Below are positions 7,051 to 15,303 of a stretch of 42,599 nucleotides of DNA, in pieces. Under the pieces are notes generated by a model that was not told the origin of the DNA, did not search any database, and was given only the letters and a program-made list of their open reading frames with translations. A program made the translations under genes and the position numbers. The stretch lies in contig CALRKY020000026.1 of NCBI GenBank assembly GCA_943368345.1, positions 1 to 42,599 on the forward strand. Reading direction: 5' to 3'. The stretch comes from JADCGM01 sp943368345. Lineage in GTDB: Bacteria; Pseudomonadota; Alphaproteobacteria; Sphingomonadales; Sphingomonadaceae. Positions within the stretch are counted from its first letter, which is position 1; every line of letters starts with the position of its first letter.

Positions 7051-7699
7051 GGTTTTCGGCAAAACCTATTACCCCGCCGACGACCGCGATTATGACGAGA
7101 AAGGCTATGCCAGCTGGTATGGCCCGGGCTTCCACAATGGCACGACCGCAAACGGTGAGCCCTATGACATGGACGGCCTGACCGCCGCGCATAAAACCCT
7201 GCCGCTGCCGAGTTTTGTTGAGGTCACCAATCTCGACAATGACCGCAAGCTGACGGTTCGGATCAACGACCGGGGCCCCTTTGTCGAAGGCCGGATTATC
7301 GACCTGTCGCGGCGCGCGGCGCAATTGCTTGGGACCGACCGCAAAGGCGTGTCCAAGGTCAGGGTGAAACGGGTGTTCCCGAGCGACCGGGAGATCGCCG
7401 AACTTCGGCTCGGGCGGGCCCCGTCAGCAGCCCGCAGCACGGTGGCCAGCGCCGCACTAGTCAGTGCCGGTGCCGGGCCAGTCCATGTGCAGGTGGCCGC
7501 CGTCAGTGACCGGGGCCGGGCCTGGTGGCTGGCGGGCTATCTGGAGAGTTTCGGCAAGACCAGCGTCGAGTCTGCCCCCGGTGGCCTGTTCCGGGTCCGG
7601 TTGGGTCCGTATGAGAACAGCGAAGAGGCCGCTGCAACGCTGGCGAAAATCCAGGCGGCGGGCTATCAGGAAGCACGGATTGTTGCGGTGGTCCGGTGA
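6935..7699 (+). CDS. rlpA: RlpA-type septal lipoprotein with SPOR domain
   Basis: RlpA proteins are outer-membrane lipoproteins that cut glycan strands lacking stem peptides at the division site. The chosen ATG at 6935 gives a lipoprotein signal with lipobox LLTAC (Cys15). The double-psi beta-barrel follows with GYASWYGPGFHNGTTANGE, the conserved His of AAHKTLP (about 86) and Asp in RINDRGPF (about 112). A C-terminal SPOR domain (about 178-254) should bind denuded glycan. A GTG- or ATG-type extension upstream (6863) exists but would bury the signal peptide. The first 116 bp overlap the upstream transglycosylase gene. Together the pair is a cell-wall remodelling unit, joined by the carboxypeptidase next door. 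Confidence 0.88.
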   Translation: MRCAVLTSLALLTACGGTPNPNRLPTVNRSAPKIGQPYKVFGKTYYPADDRDYDEKGYASWYGPGFHNGTTANGEPYDMDGLTAAHKTLPLPSFVEVTNLDNDRKLTVRINDRGPFVEGRIIDLSRRAAQLLGTDRKGVSKVRVKRVFPSDREIAELRLGRAPSAARSTVASAALVSAGAGPVHVQVAAVSDRGRAWWLAGYLESFGKTSVESAPGGLFRVRLGPYENSEEAAATLAKIQAAGYQEARIVAVVR

Positions 7700-7721
7700 A
7701 TTCAGGATGGAGTTGAATTGA

Positions 7722-8891
7722 ATGCGCCAAGTTACCAGTTTCATTGCCTTTACAATCGCGGCGCTGGCCAGTCCGGCTATGGCGCAATCGACCTTCGAGA
7801 CCACCGCGCCCTTCGCTTATATGCGTGATCTGACCACCGGCCAGACCCTCTATTCCAAATCGGCAGGGGAGCGGATGCCGCCCGCGTCGATGGCCAAGAT
7901 GATGACAGTCTATCTGGCCTTTTCGCTGATCAAGAAGGGCGAGGTAAAGCTTGACCAGATCATCACCGTCCGGCCCGAGACCTGGAAAAAATGGCACGGC
8001 CCGGCTGCCGGGTCGACCATGTTCCTGTCCCCGGACCAGCAGGTCAGTGTGGAAAACCTGCTGCACGGCATCGTGACGCTGTCCGGCAATGATGCCTGTG
8101 TGACGCTCGGCGAAGGGCTTGGCGGGACGGAGGCGCAATATGTGGCCGCGATGAATGCCACAGCCAAAAAGCTCGGGCTGACCGGCACCAATTTTGCCAA
8201 CACCAGCGGCTGGCCGGACCCGATGGAATATTCGACACCGCGCGATCTGGCGATCATTGCTGAGAGGACCATCCTCGATTTTCCGGACCTGTACGCGAAA
8301 TTTTACGGCACCACCTCGTTCACCTGGGGCAAAACCATGGGGGCCGGGGCGCCGATCATCCAGCCGAACCGCAACCCGATCCTTGGTAAGGTTGCCGGCG
8401 CGGATGGGTTGAAGACCGGCCACACCGACGAAGCCGGCTATGGCTTCACCGGGTCGGCGGCGCAGAATGGCCGCCGGCTGGTGATGGTCATCGCCGGTCT
8501 GACCAGTTCCAACGAACGGATCGCGGAATCGGTCAAATTCATGGAATGGGGCTTCCGGGCCTGGCAGTTGAAGCCGCTGCTGAAGGCCGGGTCGGTCATT
8601 GGAACGGCGGAGGTTCATGCCGGGTCGGAGGCCGAAGTCGGGCTGACCGCGACCCGTGACCTGTCGGTGGCACGCCCCGCCGTCATCGGCGGCGACCTCC
8701 GGGTCAAAGTGGTTTACAAGGGGCCGATCCGCGCACCGATTGCCAAGGGGCAGCATATTGCCGACCTGGTGGTAACGTCCGCCAACATGCCGGCAACCCG
8801 CTTTCCACTGGTCGCGGCAACCGCAGTGGACAAGGCCGGACCCTTTGGGCGGCTGGCGGCCAATGTCCGGCGATTGCTGACCGGATCGTGA
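7722..8891 (+). CDS. D-alanyl-D-alanine carboxypeptidase (penicillin-binding, S11 family)
   Basis: The 389-residue protein trims the terminal D-Ala from pentapeptide stems and controls cross-linking. Residues 1-21 (ending PAMA-Q) are a signal peptide. The three active-site motifs are present: SxxK as Ser56-Met-Ala-Lys59, SGN at 121-123, and KTG at 231-233 (GLKTGHTDEAGY). The last part (about 265-355) is a beta-rich C-terminal domain like that of PBP5. It begins 22 bp after rlpA and its stop overlaps the tmk start by 4 nt, so it is part of the same run of genes. It could be of dacA or dacC subtype; the sequence alone does not settle which. Confidence 0.92.
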   Translation: MRQVTSFIAFTIAALASPAMAQSTFETTAPFAYMRDLTTGQTLYSKSAGERMPPASMAKMMTVYLAFSLIKKGEVKLDQIITVRPETWKKWHGPAAGSTMFLSPDQQVSVENLLHGIVTLSGNDACVTLGEGLGGTEAQYVAAMNATAKKLGLTGTNFANTSGWPDPMEYSTPRDLAIIAERTILDFPDLYAKFYGTTSFTWGKTMGAGAPIIQPNRNPILGKVAGADGLKTGHTDEAGYGFTGSAAQNGRRLVMVIAGLTSSNERIAESVKFMEWGFRAWQLKPLLKAGSVIGTAEVHAGSEAEVGLTATRDLSVARPAVIGGDLRVKVVYKGPIRAPIAKGQHIADLVVTSANMPATRFPLVAATAVDKAGPFGRLAANVRRLLTGS

Positions 8892-9505
8892 CCGGACGCT
8901 TCATCAGCTTTGAAGGCGGGGAGGGGACCGGCAAGTCGACTCAAATCCGCCTTCTGGCCGACCGACTGCGGGCACAGGGCCGCGAAGTGGTGGTGACCCG
9001 CGAACCGGGCGGCACCGAGGGGGCGGAGTCGATCCGCGCGCTGCTGCTGAACGGCGATCCCGGCCGTTGGAGCCCGGTGACTGAGGCGTTGCTGATGAAT
9101 GCATCTCGGGCCGACCATGTCGAGCGGCTGGTAAAGCCTGCCCTGGCACGCGGGGCCTGGGTTCTGACTGACCGCTATGCCGATTCAACCTTCGTCTATC
9201 AGGGCATTGCCGGTGATGTCGGCGAGGCAGCCCTGCTTGCCCTGCACGCCCATGCCACCGGCAATCTGTGGCCCGACCTGACGATCATCCTTGATCTGCC
9301 GGAGGGCGAGGGGTTGGCTCGCGCCATGACACGCGGCGGGGAAGGGCGGTTCGAGGCCAAAGGCACAGCATTCCACGCCGCAGTCCGGGACGGCTTTCGG
9401 CTGCGGGCAGACCAAGCACCCGACCGGTGCAAGCTGATCGATGCAGGCGGTGCCGTTGCCGATGTGGCCGACAAGATCAACGCCGCGGTGCAAAGCCTTG
9501 ATTGA
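8888..9505 (+). CDS. tmk: Thymidylate kinase
   Basis: This enzyme phosphorylates dTMP to dTDP in dTTP synthesis. The P-loop is GGEGTGKST (about 10-18), the DRY motif is Asp95-Arg96-Tyr97 in LTDRYADSTFVYQG, and the EPGGTEGAE block near residue 39 fits the family. At 205 residues the length is normal. The start is GTG, overlapping the carboxypeptidase stop in the string GTGA (4 nt). It is followed 54 bp later by holB, a common neighbour in alphaproteobacteria, so nucleotide supply and replication genes are grouped here. Confidence 0.93.
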   Translation: MTGRFISFEGGEGTGKSTQIRLLADRLRAQGREVVVTREPGGTEGAESIRALLLNGDPGRWSPVTEALLMNASRADHVERLVKPALARGAWVLTDRYADSTFVYQGIAGDVGEAALLALHAHATGNLWPDLTIILDLPEGEGLARAMTRGGEGRFEAKGTAFHAAVRDGFRLRADQAPDRCKLIDAGGAVADVADKINAAVQSLD

Positions 9506-9559
9506 GGCCGCATTTTCTCTCACTCAAGAGACGCGCGGCGTCGGGAGCGCGCGGCCCCC

Positions 9560-10543
9560 ATGCTGATCGGGCATCTGGAGCAGCAGCGGGATTTCCTGTC
9601 GGCCTTTGATGGCGAGCGGGCGCATCATGCCTGGCTGCTGGCTGGTCCGCCCGGAATCGGCAAGGCGGCGTTCGCGCTTGCCGCCGCCACACACCGGCTG
9701 GCGGTGGCGGCTGGTCCTGCGGAGGGCATAGCGGGTGATCGACTGACGGTTGACCCGGATCACCGCGTCGCGCGGTTGATGCGTACCCCGGAACAGGCGT
9801 TTGACCAACGCCCGCATCCCGATTTCCGGCTGCTCGAACGGGTGCCGAATGAAAAAACCGGGAAGCTGAATGCGCAAATCCTGATCGACCAAATCCGCAA
9901 GGTTCAGGGCGTGTTCCAGTCCAAGCCGAGCTATTCCGATTGGCGGGTTGTGGTCATCGATTCGGTTGATGAGGTGCGGGAAGGCGCGGCCAACGCACTT
10001 CTGAAAACGCTGGAGGAACCACCGCCCAAAACGCTGCTGCTGCTGGTCAGTCACGCGCCGGGGCGATTGCTGCCGACCATCCGCTCGCGTTGCCGGACGC
10101 TGCGGTTCAAGCCGCTTGCTGACGCCGATGTGGCGCTGGTGCTGGCAGCGGAATTGCCGGACCTTGGTGCAGACGAACGCGCCGCGCTGATCACGCTGGC
10201 GGAAGGCAGCCCCGGACGCGCGCTGCGCTTTGCCGGGCTGGATGTTGCCGGACTGGACGCCGCGCTGTCGGAACTCGCGGCGTCAGGATCATCGGTAACC
10301 GCCCTCCGGCTGGCCCGCAGCCTTGCCGGGAAAGCCGCCCAACCACGGTTTGAAGCGTTTCTGGAACTTGCCCCTGCCTTCCTCGCCAAGGCGGCGCGGC
10401 ACCGTCGTGGTGCGGACCTGGCTCACGCCATCGGTCTTTGGGAACGGGCGCAGGCCCTCGCAAGCGAAGCGCTGCCGCTGTCGCTCGATCCGCAGGCCGT
10501 GTCGTTCGAGCTGGCGACGCTCGTAGGTCGCCTGAAAGGTTAA
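9560..10543 (+). CDS. holB: DNA polymerase III delta-prime subunit
   Basis: Delta-prime is part of the clamp-loader complex that places the sliding clamp on DNA. At 327 residues it shows an AAA+ fold: Walker-A-like GPPGIGKA (29-36), a lid region, the NALLKTLEEPP segment, and the SRC motif in TIRSRCRTLRF that supplies the arginine finger. The C-terminal half (about 200-327) is helical and Ala/Leu-rich, as expected for the collar domain. The zinc-binding cysteine cluster of E. coli delta-prime appears absent. The stop codon overlaps that of the convergent carbonic anhydrase gene by 4 nt. Confidence 0.9.
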   Translation: MLIGHLEQQRDFLSAFDGERAHHAWLLAGPPGIGKAAFALAAATHRLAVAAGPAEGIAGDRLTVDPDHRVARLMRTPEQAFDQRPHPDFRLLERVPNEKTGKLNAQILIDQIRKVQGVFQSKPSYSDWRVVVIDSVDEVREGAANALLKTLEEPPPKTLLLLVSHAPGRLLPTIRSRCRTLRFKPLADADVALVLAAELPDLGADERAALITLAEGSPGRALRFAGLDVAGLDAALSELAASGSSVTALRLARSLAGKAAQPRFEAFLELAPAFLAKAARHRRGADLAHAIGLWERAQALASEALPLSLDPQAVSFELATLVGRLKG

Positions 10544-11172
10544 ACCTCGGCTGGGCTGAACTGGCCGGTAGCCGGGTCCATCACCCGCAACAGGCCGTCG
10601 GCAATCGCGAAATGCGCGCCCCAGAGTGTCAGGTCACCGGCCCGGACCCGCGATTCGACGAACGGAAAGGTCAGCAGATTGTCGAGCGACAGGCGGATCG
10701 CGGCATATTCCAAGGCCAGCTGCCCATCGGCATGCCCGGTCGCAACAACCTCGTCACGGGCCGGCGCAATCATCGACATCCAGCTGGCGATAAAACCGCC
10801 CTCTCCGTGATCCGCGCCGTCAAAGGCTCCGGTCAATGAGGCGTGGATACCGCCGCAGGCGCCGTGGCCCATCACCACGACATCCTCGACCCGCAACTGG
10901 GTCACGGCGAATTCCAGCGCTGCCGATACGCCGTGCCGCCCGCCACCGGTCTCGAACGGCGGTACCAGATTGGCGACGTTCCGGACGACGAACATCTGTC
11001 CCGGCGCCGCATCAAACACGATGGTCGGGTCAACCCGGCTGTCAGAGCAGGCGACGATCATCGTCTTGGGAGCTTGACCCTGGGCTAGCGCATCATAACG
11101 CGCCCGCTGCCGCGAATAATTTTCAGTGCGGAACCGGCGGTAGCCGTCGAGGAGCGCGTTAAAATCAGCCAT
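10540..11172 (-). CDS. Beta-class carbonic anhydrase
   Basis: This cytosolic zinc enzyme interconverts CO2 and bicarbonate. The 210-residue product has Cys42, Asp44 and Arg46 in ACSDSRVDP, and His103 and Cys106 in GHGACGG, giving the Cys-His-Cys zinc site and the Asp-Arg pair of the beta class. It is convergent with holB, with stop codons sharing 4 nt, and divergent from lipA. No promoter was seen in the 73-bp space beyond its start. A gamma-class enzyme is also encoded in the window. Confidence 0.92.
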   Translation of the reverse strand: MADFNALLDGYRRFRTENYSRQRARYDALAQGQAPKTMIVACSDSRVDPTIVFDAAPGQMFVVRNVANLVPPFETGGGRHGVSAALEFAVTQLRVEDVVVMGHGACGGIHASLTGAFDGADHGEGGFIASWMSMIAPARDEVVATGHADGQLALEYAAIRLSLDNLLTFPFVESRVRAGDLTLWGAHFAIADGLLRVMDPATGQFSPAEV

Positions 11173-11245
11173 GCTGTGCAGCTAGGGGCTGTCCTGCCAT
11201 TTCGCAACCGTTGGCTTTCCCGGTGGCGGCAGCTATCTGGAGCGA

Positions 11246-12154
11246 ATGTCCGATGCTGACCCGAATATCCGTACCCGCAAGCCTGATTGGCTACGGGTGC
11301 GCGCGCCGACCTCCGCTGGCTTTGCCGAAACCCGCAAATTGATGCGGCGGCTGAACCTTAACACGGTGTGCGAGGAAGCGGCCTGCCCGAATATCGGGGA
11401 ATGCTGGACGCAGAAACATGCAACGGTGATGATCCTGGGCGATACTTGCACAAGAGCCTGCGCCTTCTGCAACGTCAAGACCGGGATGCCAAAAGCGGTT
11501 GACTTGCTGGAACCGGTACATGTCGCCGAGGCAGCGGGCGAGCTGGGGCTGGAGCATATCGTCATCACCTCGGTCGACCGAGATGATCTTCCCGATGGCG
11601 GCGCCAGCCAATTCGTCAAGGTGATCCGCGAGCTTCGCGCCCGGGCGCCGAAGACCAGCATCGAAATCCTGACGCCCGACTTCCGCAACAAGGCCAAGGC
11701 CGCAGTTGAAGCCATCGTCGATGCCCGGCCCGACGTATATAATCACAATCTGGAGACGGTGCCGCGCCTGTACCCGACGATCCGGCCGGGCGCGCGCTAT
11801 TATCACTCGCTGCGGCTGCTGGAGCAGGTCAAGTCGCTCGACCCGACCATTTTCACCAAGTCCGGCCTGATGGTTGGTTTGGGGGAAGAGCGGCTGGAAA
11901 TGCATCAGGTATTTGACGACATGCGCTCGGCCGATATCGATTTCCTGACTGTCGGCCAGTATCTTCAGCCGACGCCCCGCCATGCCAAGGTGGAGGAGTT
12001 CGTCACGCCCGAAACCTTCCGCGCCTATGGCTCCATTGCGCGGGCCAAGGGCTTCCTGCTGGTCGCCGCTACGCCGCTGACCCGGTCAAGCTATCACGCC
12101 GGCGCCGATTTCGAGCGGATGCGGGCGGCGCGGATGGCCAAAGTCGCCGCCTGA
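11246..12154 (+). CDS. lipA: Lipoyl synthase
   Basis: This radical-SAM enzyme inserts two sulfurs into octanoyl groups on E2 and GcvH lipoyl domains. Cluster ligands are visible: Cys42, Cys47 and Cys53 (auxiliary cluster, C-x4-C-x5-C) and Cys68, Cys72, Cys75 (radical SAM, CTRACAFC). The C-terminal RSSYHA segment gives the conserved serine ligand. It is 302 residues, normal for the family. GGAG lies before the ATG. Its stop overlaps the next gene start in TGATG. The lipoyl-dependent pyruvate dehydrogenase genes lie about 18 kb to the right. Confidence 0.96.
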   Translation: MSDADPNIRTRKPDWLRVRAPTSAGFAETRKLMRRLNLNTVCEEAACPNIGECWTQKHATVMILGDTCTRACAFCNVKTGMPKAVDLLEPVHVAEAAGELGLEHIVITSVDRDDLPDGGASQFVKVIRELRARAPKTSIEILTPDFRNKAKAAVEAIVDARPDVYNHNLETVPRLYPTIRPGARYYHSLRLLEQVKSLDPTIFTKSGLMVGLGEERLEMHQVFDDMRSADIDFLTVGQYLQPTPRHAKVEEFVTPETFRAYGSIARAKGFLLVAATPLTRSSYHAGADFERMRAARMAKVAA

Positions 12155-12624
12155 TGCCGCGCCACGCCGAGATCCGACGCCTGAACTATTCGCCCGCGCA
12201 GCTGTTTGATCTTGTCGCCGATGTCGGGCGCTATCACGAGTTCCTGCCATGGGTGATCGGGACGCGGGTTCGCTCCAGATCCGATGTGCTGCTGACCGCC
12301 GATGTCATGGTCGGCTTCAAAATGTTCCGGGAAACCTTCACCAGCCGGGTGACGCTGGCCAGGCCCTTCCATGTCCATGTCGATTATGTCGACGGCCCGC
12401 TCAAATACCTGAAAAACGACTGGCGGTTCAAACCGGACGGGCAGGGAGCAATCGTTGATTTCAGCGTCGATTTCGAATTTCGGTCGCGGATGTTTGAAAC
12501 GCTGGCGGGCGCGGTGTTCGGTGAAGCGTTGCGTCGGATGGTCAGCGCCTTCGAAGAGCGGGCGGTAGCGCTTTACGACACGGGGTCCGGCATCAGCAGT
12601 TCAAGCGCACATCTGACCGCTTGA
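12154..12624 (+). CDS. RatA/COQ10-type START-fold protein
   Basis: This 156-residue protein has the coenzyme-Q-binding START-like fold shared by COQ10 and RatA. The signature includes PAQLFDLVADVGRYHEFLPW near residue 12-31, then a FKMFRETFTSRV strand and the tail EALRRMVSAFEERA. COQ10 proteins aid ubiquinone transfer in respiration; E. coli RatA was described as an anti-association factor for ribosomes. In alphaproteobacteria the ubiquinone role is the likelier. It starts in the TGATG overlap with lipA and probably shares its transcript. Its last 52 bp overlap the 3' end of the convergent pncC. Confidence 0.82.
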   Translation: MPRHAEIRRLNYSPAQLFDLVADVGRYHEFLPWVIGTRVRSRSDVLLTADVMVGFKMFRETFTSRVTLARPFHVHVDYVDGPLKYLKNDWRFKPDGQGAIVDFSVDFEFRSRMFETLAGAVFGEALRRMVSAFEERAVALYDTGSGISSSSAHLTA

Positions 12625-13079
12625 ACGCGGATTTCGGAGCGGCCGAGGTCGCCGAACTGTTTGATGTCGGCGACGATATTTTTGGGGTCTTCACCGCGCA
12701 CCGCTCGGGCGAACACCACGGTACCGACCGGTTTTTCCGGGGAGCCGCCGCCGGGCCCTGCCACGCCGGTGATGGCGACTGCGATGTCGGCACTGCTGTG
12801 TCGCAGAGCACCCTGCGCCATCGCCCAGGCGACGGCTATCGAGACTGCGCCAAAGGTTTCGATCAGTTCCACCGCAACCCCCAGCATCTGAGTCTTTGCC
12901 TCGTTGGAATAGGTCACGAAGCCGCGCTCGACGACATCGGACGATCCGGCAATTTCGGTCAGTGCACCGGAGACCATCCCGCCAGTGCAGCTTTCAGCCG
13001 TCGCAACCGTTCGCCCAGCGGCGCGGTTGGCATCGAGAACCCGCTCGGCCAGCGCCAGTGTTTCGGGATCAAAGGTCAT
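12573..13079 (-). CDS. pncC: Nicotinamide-nucleotide amidohydrolase (CinA C-terminal type)
   Basis: The 168-residue protein corresponds to the C-terminal domain of CinA/PncC, which deamidates nicotinamide mononucleotide back to nicotinic acid mononucleotide for NAD recycling. Motifs: TAESCTGGMVSG (about 27-38), GFVTYSNEAK, and AGPGGGSPEKPVGTV near residue 110. The N-terminal MoaB-like domain of full CinA is absent, common in proteobacteria. It starts 4 nt into the ispDF stop region and overlaps it, so the two are co-transcribed. Its 3' end overlaps the RatA-like gene by 52 bp on the other strand. Confidence 0.9.
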   Translation of the reverse strand: MTFDPETLALAERVLDANRAAGRTVATAESCTGGMVSGALTEIAGSSDVVERGFVTYSNEAKTQMLGVAVELIETFGAVSIAVAWAMAQGALRHSSADIAVAITGVAGPGGGSPEKPVGTVVFARAVRGEDPKNIVADIKQFGDLGRSEIRVQAVRCALELLMPDPVS

Positions 13080-14230
13080 CGGGGACTCCTTACCGTCGCC
13101 ATGGCCTGCGCAGCGAGCCCTTCACCCCGGCCAGTGAAACCGAGGCCTTCGGTGGTTGTCGCTTTAACGCTGACGCACGCCACCACGATCTCCAGCAAGT
13201 CGGCGATCCGGGCGCGCATGGCATCCCGGTGCGGTCCTATTTTGGGGCGTTCGCAGATGAGTGTGACATCGACATGATCAATGACCCCGCCGCGAGCCCG
13301 GATCAGGTCGGCCGCATATTTCACGAACCGATCTGAAGAGGCCCCGCGCCATGTCAGGTCGGTCGGCGGGAAATGCTGGCCGATATCACCCGCGCAGATG
13401 CAGCCCAGCAGCGCGTCGGTCAGGGCATGCAGACCGGCGTCCGCATCGGAGTGGCCGATCAGACCGTGGCTATGCGGCAGCTTCACGCCACACAGCCAGA
13501 CATGATCCCCCGGACCAAAGCGGTGGACATCAAACCCACTGGCGGTGCGGGACAACATGGCAGCGGCGAGCATCTGGTCAGCACGCACGAAATCATCCGG
13601 TGTCGTCAACTTGAAATTGACCTCGTCGCCATCGACAATGGCGATAGTGCCGCCAGCTGCGCGCAAAACTTCGGCATCATCGGTCGCGCCGTTGGCGGCG
13701 ATGCGGTGGGCCGCGAGGATGGCATCATATCGGAAGCCTTGCGGAGTCTGCACGCGCCAAAGCCCTGTGCGATTGACCTCCTCTGCAACAGTCTCACGCC
13801 CCCGGCGCAGGCTGTCGACGACGGGCAGGGCAGGGATGGCGCCATCAAATCGGTCGAGTGCTGCCAAGACCCGGTCGATCACAGCTGCAGACACAAAGGG
13901 GCGAGCAGCGTCGTGGATCAGGACACGGTCGAACCCCGGCGAAGCTTCCAGCCCCAACCGCGCTGAGTCCTGCCGGGTTGCACCGCCCGGAAGGACGGGT
14001 TCCAGACCATATGCCGCCAAAATCGCCTCAGAGGGACCACCGAGCGCGGAGACCACCCGAACGCAGTCAACCGCCGGATGAGAACAAAACGCGTCCAGTG
14101 AGCGTTGTAGCGCATTCTTGAGGCCATTCAGGGGACGATATTGTTTCGGCACATCGCCACCAGCACGCTGGCCGCCGCCAGCAGCCAGGATCAAGGCGAG
14201 AGTCCGGGGGCGGGTCATTGATTGCGGCAT
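13076..14230 (-). CDS. ispDF: Bifunctional IspD/IspF isoprenoid enzyme
   Basis: One protein of 384 residues carries two steps of the MEP pathway. The N-terminal half is the CDP-ME synthase (IspD): ALILAAGGGQRAGGDVPKQY and LIHDAARPFVS. The C-terminal half, from about residue 228, is MECDP synthase (IspF): ASGFDVHRFGPGDH with the metal-binding Asp and His, and LIGHSDADAGLHAL. The fusion is well known in alphaproteobacteria. An ATG at 14218, four codons in, is an equally good start. The gene is divergent from dusB with about 74 bp between starts, room for both promoters. Confidence 0.95.
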   Translation of the reverse strand: MPQSMTRPRTLALILAAGGGQRAGGDVPKQYRPLNGLKNALQRSLDAFCSHPAVDCVRVVSALGGPSEAILAAYGLEPVLPGGATRQDSARLGLEASPGFDRVLIHDAARPFVSAAVIDRVLAALDRFDGAIPALPVVDSLRRGRETVAEEVNRTGLWRVQTPQGFRYDAILAAHRIAANGATDDAEVLRAAGGTIAIVDGDEVNFKLTTPDDFVRADQMLAAAMLSRTASGFDVHRFGPGDHVWLCGVKLPHSHGLIGHSDADAGLHALTDALLGCICAGDIGQHFPPTDLTWRGASSDRFVKYAADLIRARGGVIDHVDVTLICERPKIGPHRDAMRARIADLLEIVVACVSVKATTTEGLGFTGRGEGLAAQAMATVRSPR

Positions 14231-14304
14231 AGCGCGCCGCTACCTTGCCGAACAGGGGGAATGCCGCTATCGAAACCGCCACTTTTTTAGGCAGAATCCC
14301 AACC

Positions 14305-15303
14305 GTGCCCAAACTGTCGCCCATCCATATCGGTCCGTTGGTTATCGAGCAGCCAGTGATACTCGCGCCGATGACCGGGGTGACCGATCTTCCGTTCCGG
14401 CGGATCGTCAAGCGCTATGGCGCCGGCCTCACCGTCGGCGAGATGATCGCGTCGCAGGCGATGGTGCGCGAGACTCGGCAATCACTGCAGAAAGCGGCAT
14501 GGGACCCGATCGAGACTCCGGTGTCGATGCAGCTTGCGGGCTGCGAACCCGGTGTGATGGCGGAGGCCGCCAAGCTCAGCGCCGACCTTGGCGCGGCGAT
14601 TGTCGACATCAACATGGGCTGCCCGGTCAAGAAGGTGGTGAACGGTCAGGCAGGATCAGCGTTGATGCGCGATCTGAAGCTGGCAGCCTCGCTGATCGAG
14701 GCGACTGTGAAGGCGGTCAATCTGCCGGTCACGCTGAAAATGCGGATGGGTTGGGATCATGCCAGCCTCAACGCCCCCGAACTGGCACGGATTGCCGAGG
14801 ACCTGGGCGTCCGGATGATCACGGTCCACGGGCGGACCCGCTGCCAACTCTACAACGGCGTCGCGGACTGGGCATTTGTCCGGCAGGTGAAGGAGGCGGT
14901 GTCGCTGCCGGTGGTGGTCAATGGCGATATTTGCACGCTGGATGATGTCGATGCCGCGCTCGACCAGTCCGGTGCCGACGCAGTGATGATCGGGCGCGGG
15001 GCTTACGGCAAACCCTGGCTGCTGGGGCAGGCGATGCGCTGGCTGACGCACGGCGACCGGATCGCAGAGCCGTCCATCGACGAACAATATACCCTGATCC
15101 TCGAACATTATGATGCGATGCTCGATCATTATGGCATCGTCACCGGCGTACAATTGTTCCGCAAACATCTGGGCTGGTACACCAAGGGCCTGCCGTCATC
15201 GGCGGAGTTCCGTAACCGCGCCAATGCCGAAGCCGATCCGGCCCGGGTCAAGTCCATGCTGGCGGAATTCTATGCGCCCTGGCTGCAGCGGGCGGCGGCA
15301 TGA
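14305..15303 (+). CDS. dusB: tRNA-dihydrouridine synthase B
   Basis: This FMN enzyme reduces uridine to dihydrouridine in tRNA. Features: the TIM-barrel start PVILAPMTGVTDLPFRR, catalytic Cys106 in INMGCPVKKV, the LKMRMGWD segment, and TVHGRTR with the flavin-contact residues. At 332 residues the length is normal. I chose the GTG at 14305 (AGGCAG nearby); a TTG at 14245 would add 20 unrelated residues. The gene (historically nifR3) heads the nitrogen-regulation operon in alphaproteobacteria, as here: its stop overlaps the ntrB start by 4 nt. Confidence 0.94.
   Translation: MPKLSPIHIGPLVIEQPVILAPMTGVTDLPFRRIVKRYGAGLTVGEMIASQAMVRETRQSLQKAAWDPIETPVSMQLAGCEPGVMAEAAKLSADLGAAIVDINMGCPVKKVVNGQAGSALMRDLKLAASLIEATVKAVNLPVTLKMRMGWDHASLNAPELARIAEDLGVRMITVHGRTRCQLYNGVADWAFVRQVKEAVSLPVVVNGDICTLDDVDAALDQSGADAVMIGRGAYGKPWLLGQAMRWLTHGDRIAEPSIDEQYTLILEHYDAMLDHYGIVTGVQLFRKHLGWYTKGLPSSAEFRNRANAEADPARVKSMLAEFYAPWLQRAAA

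Noticed and set aside
7503..8756. A 417-residue minus-strand frame opposite the carboxypeptidase
   Set aside because: No motif, and the plus-strand gene has a complete active site. Codon-position shadow.
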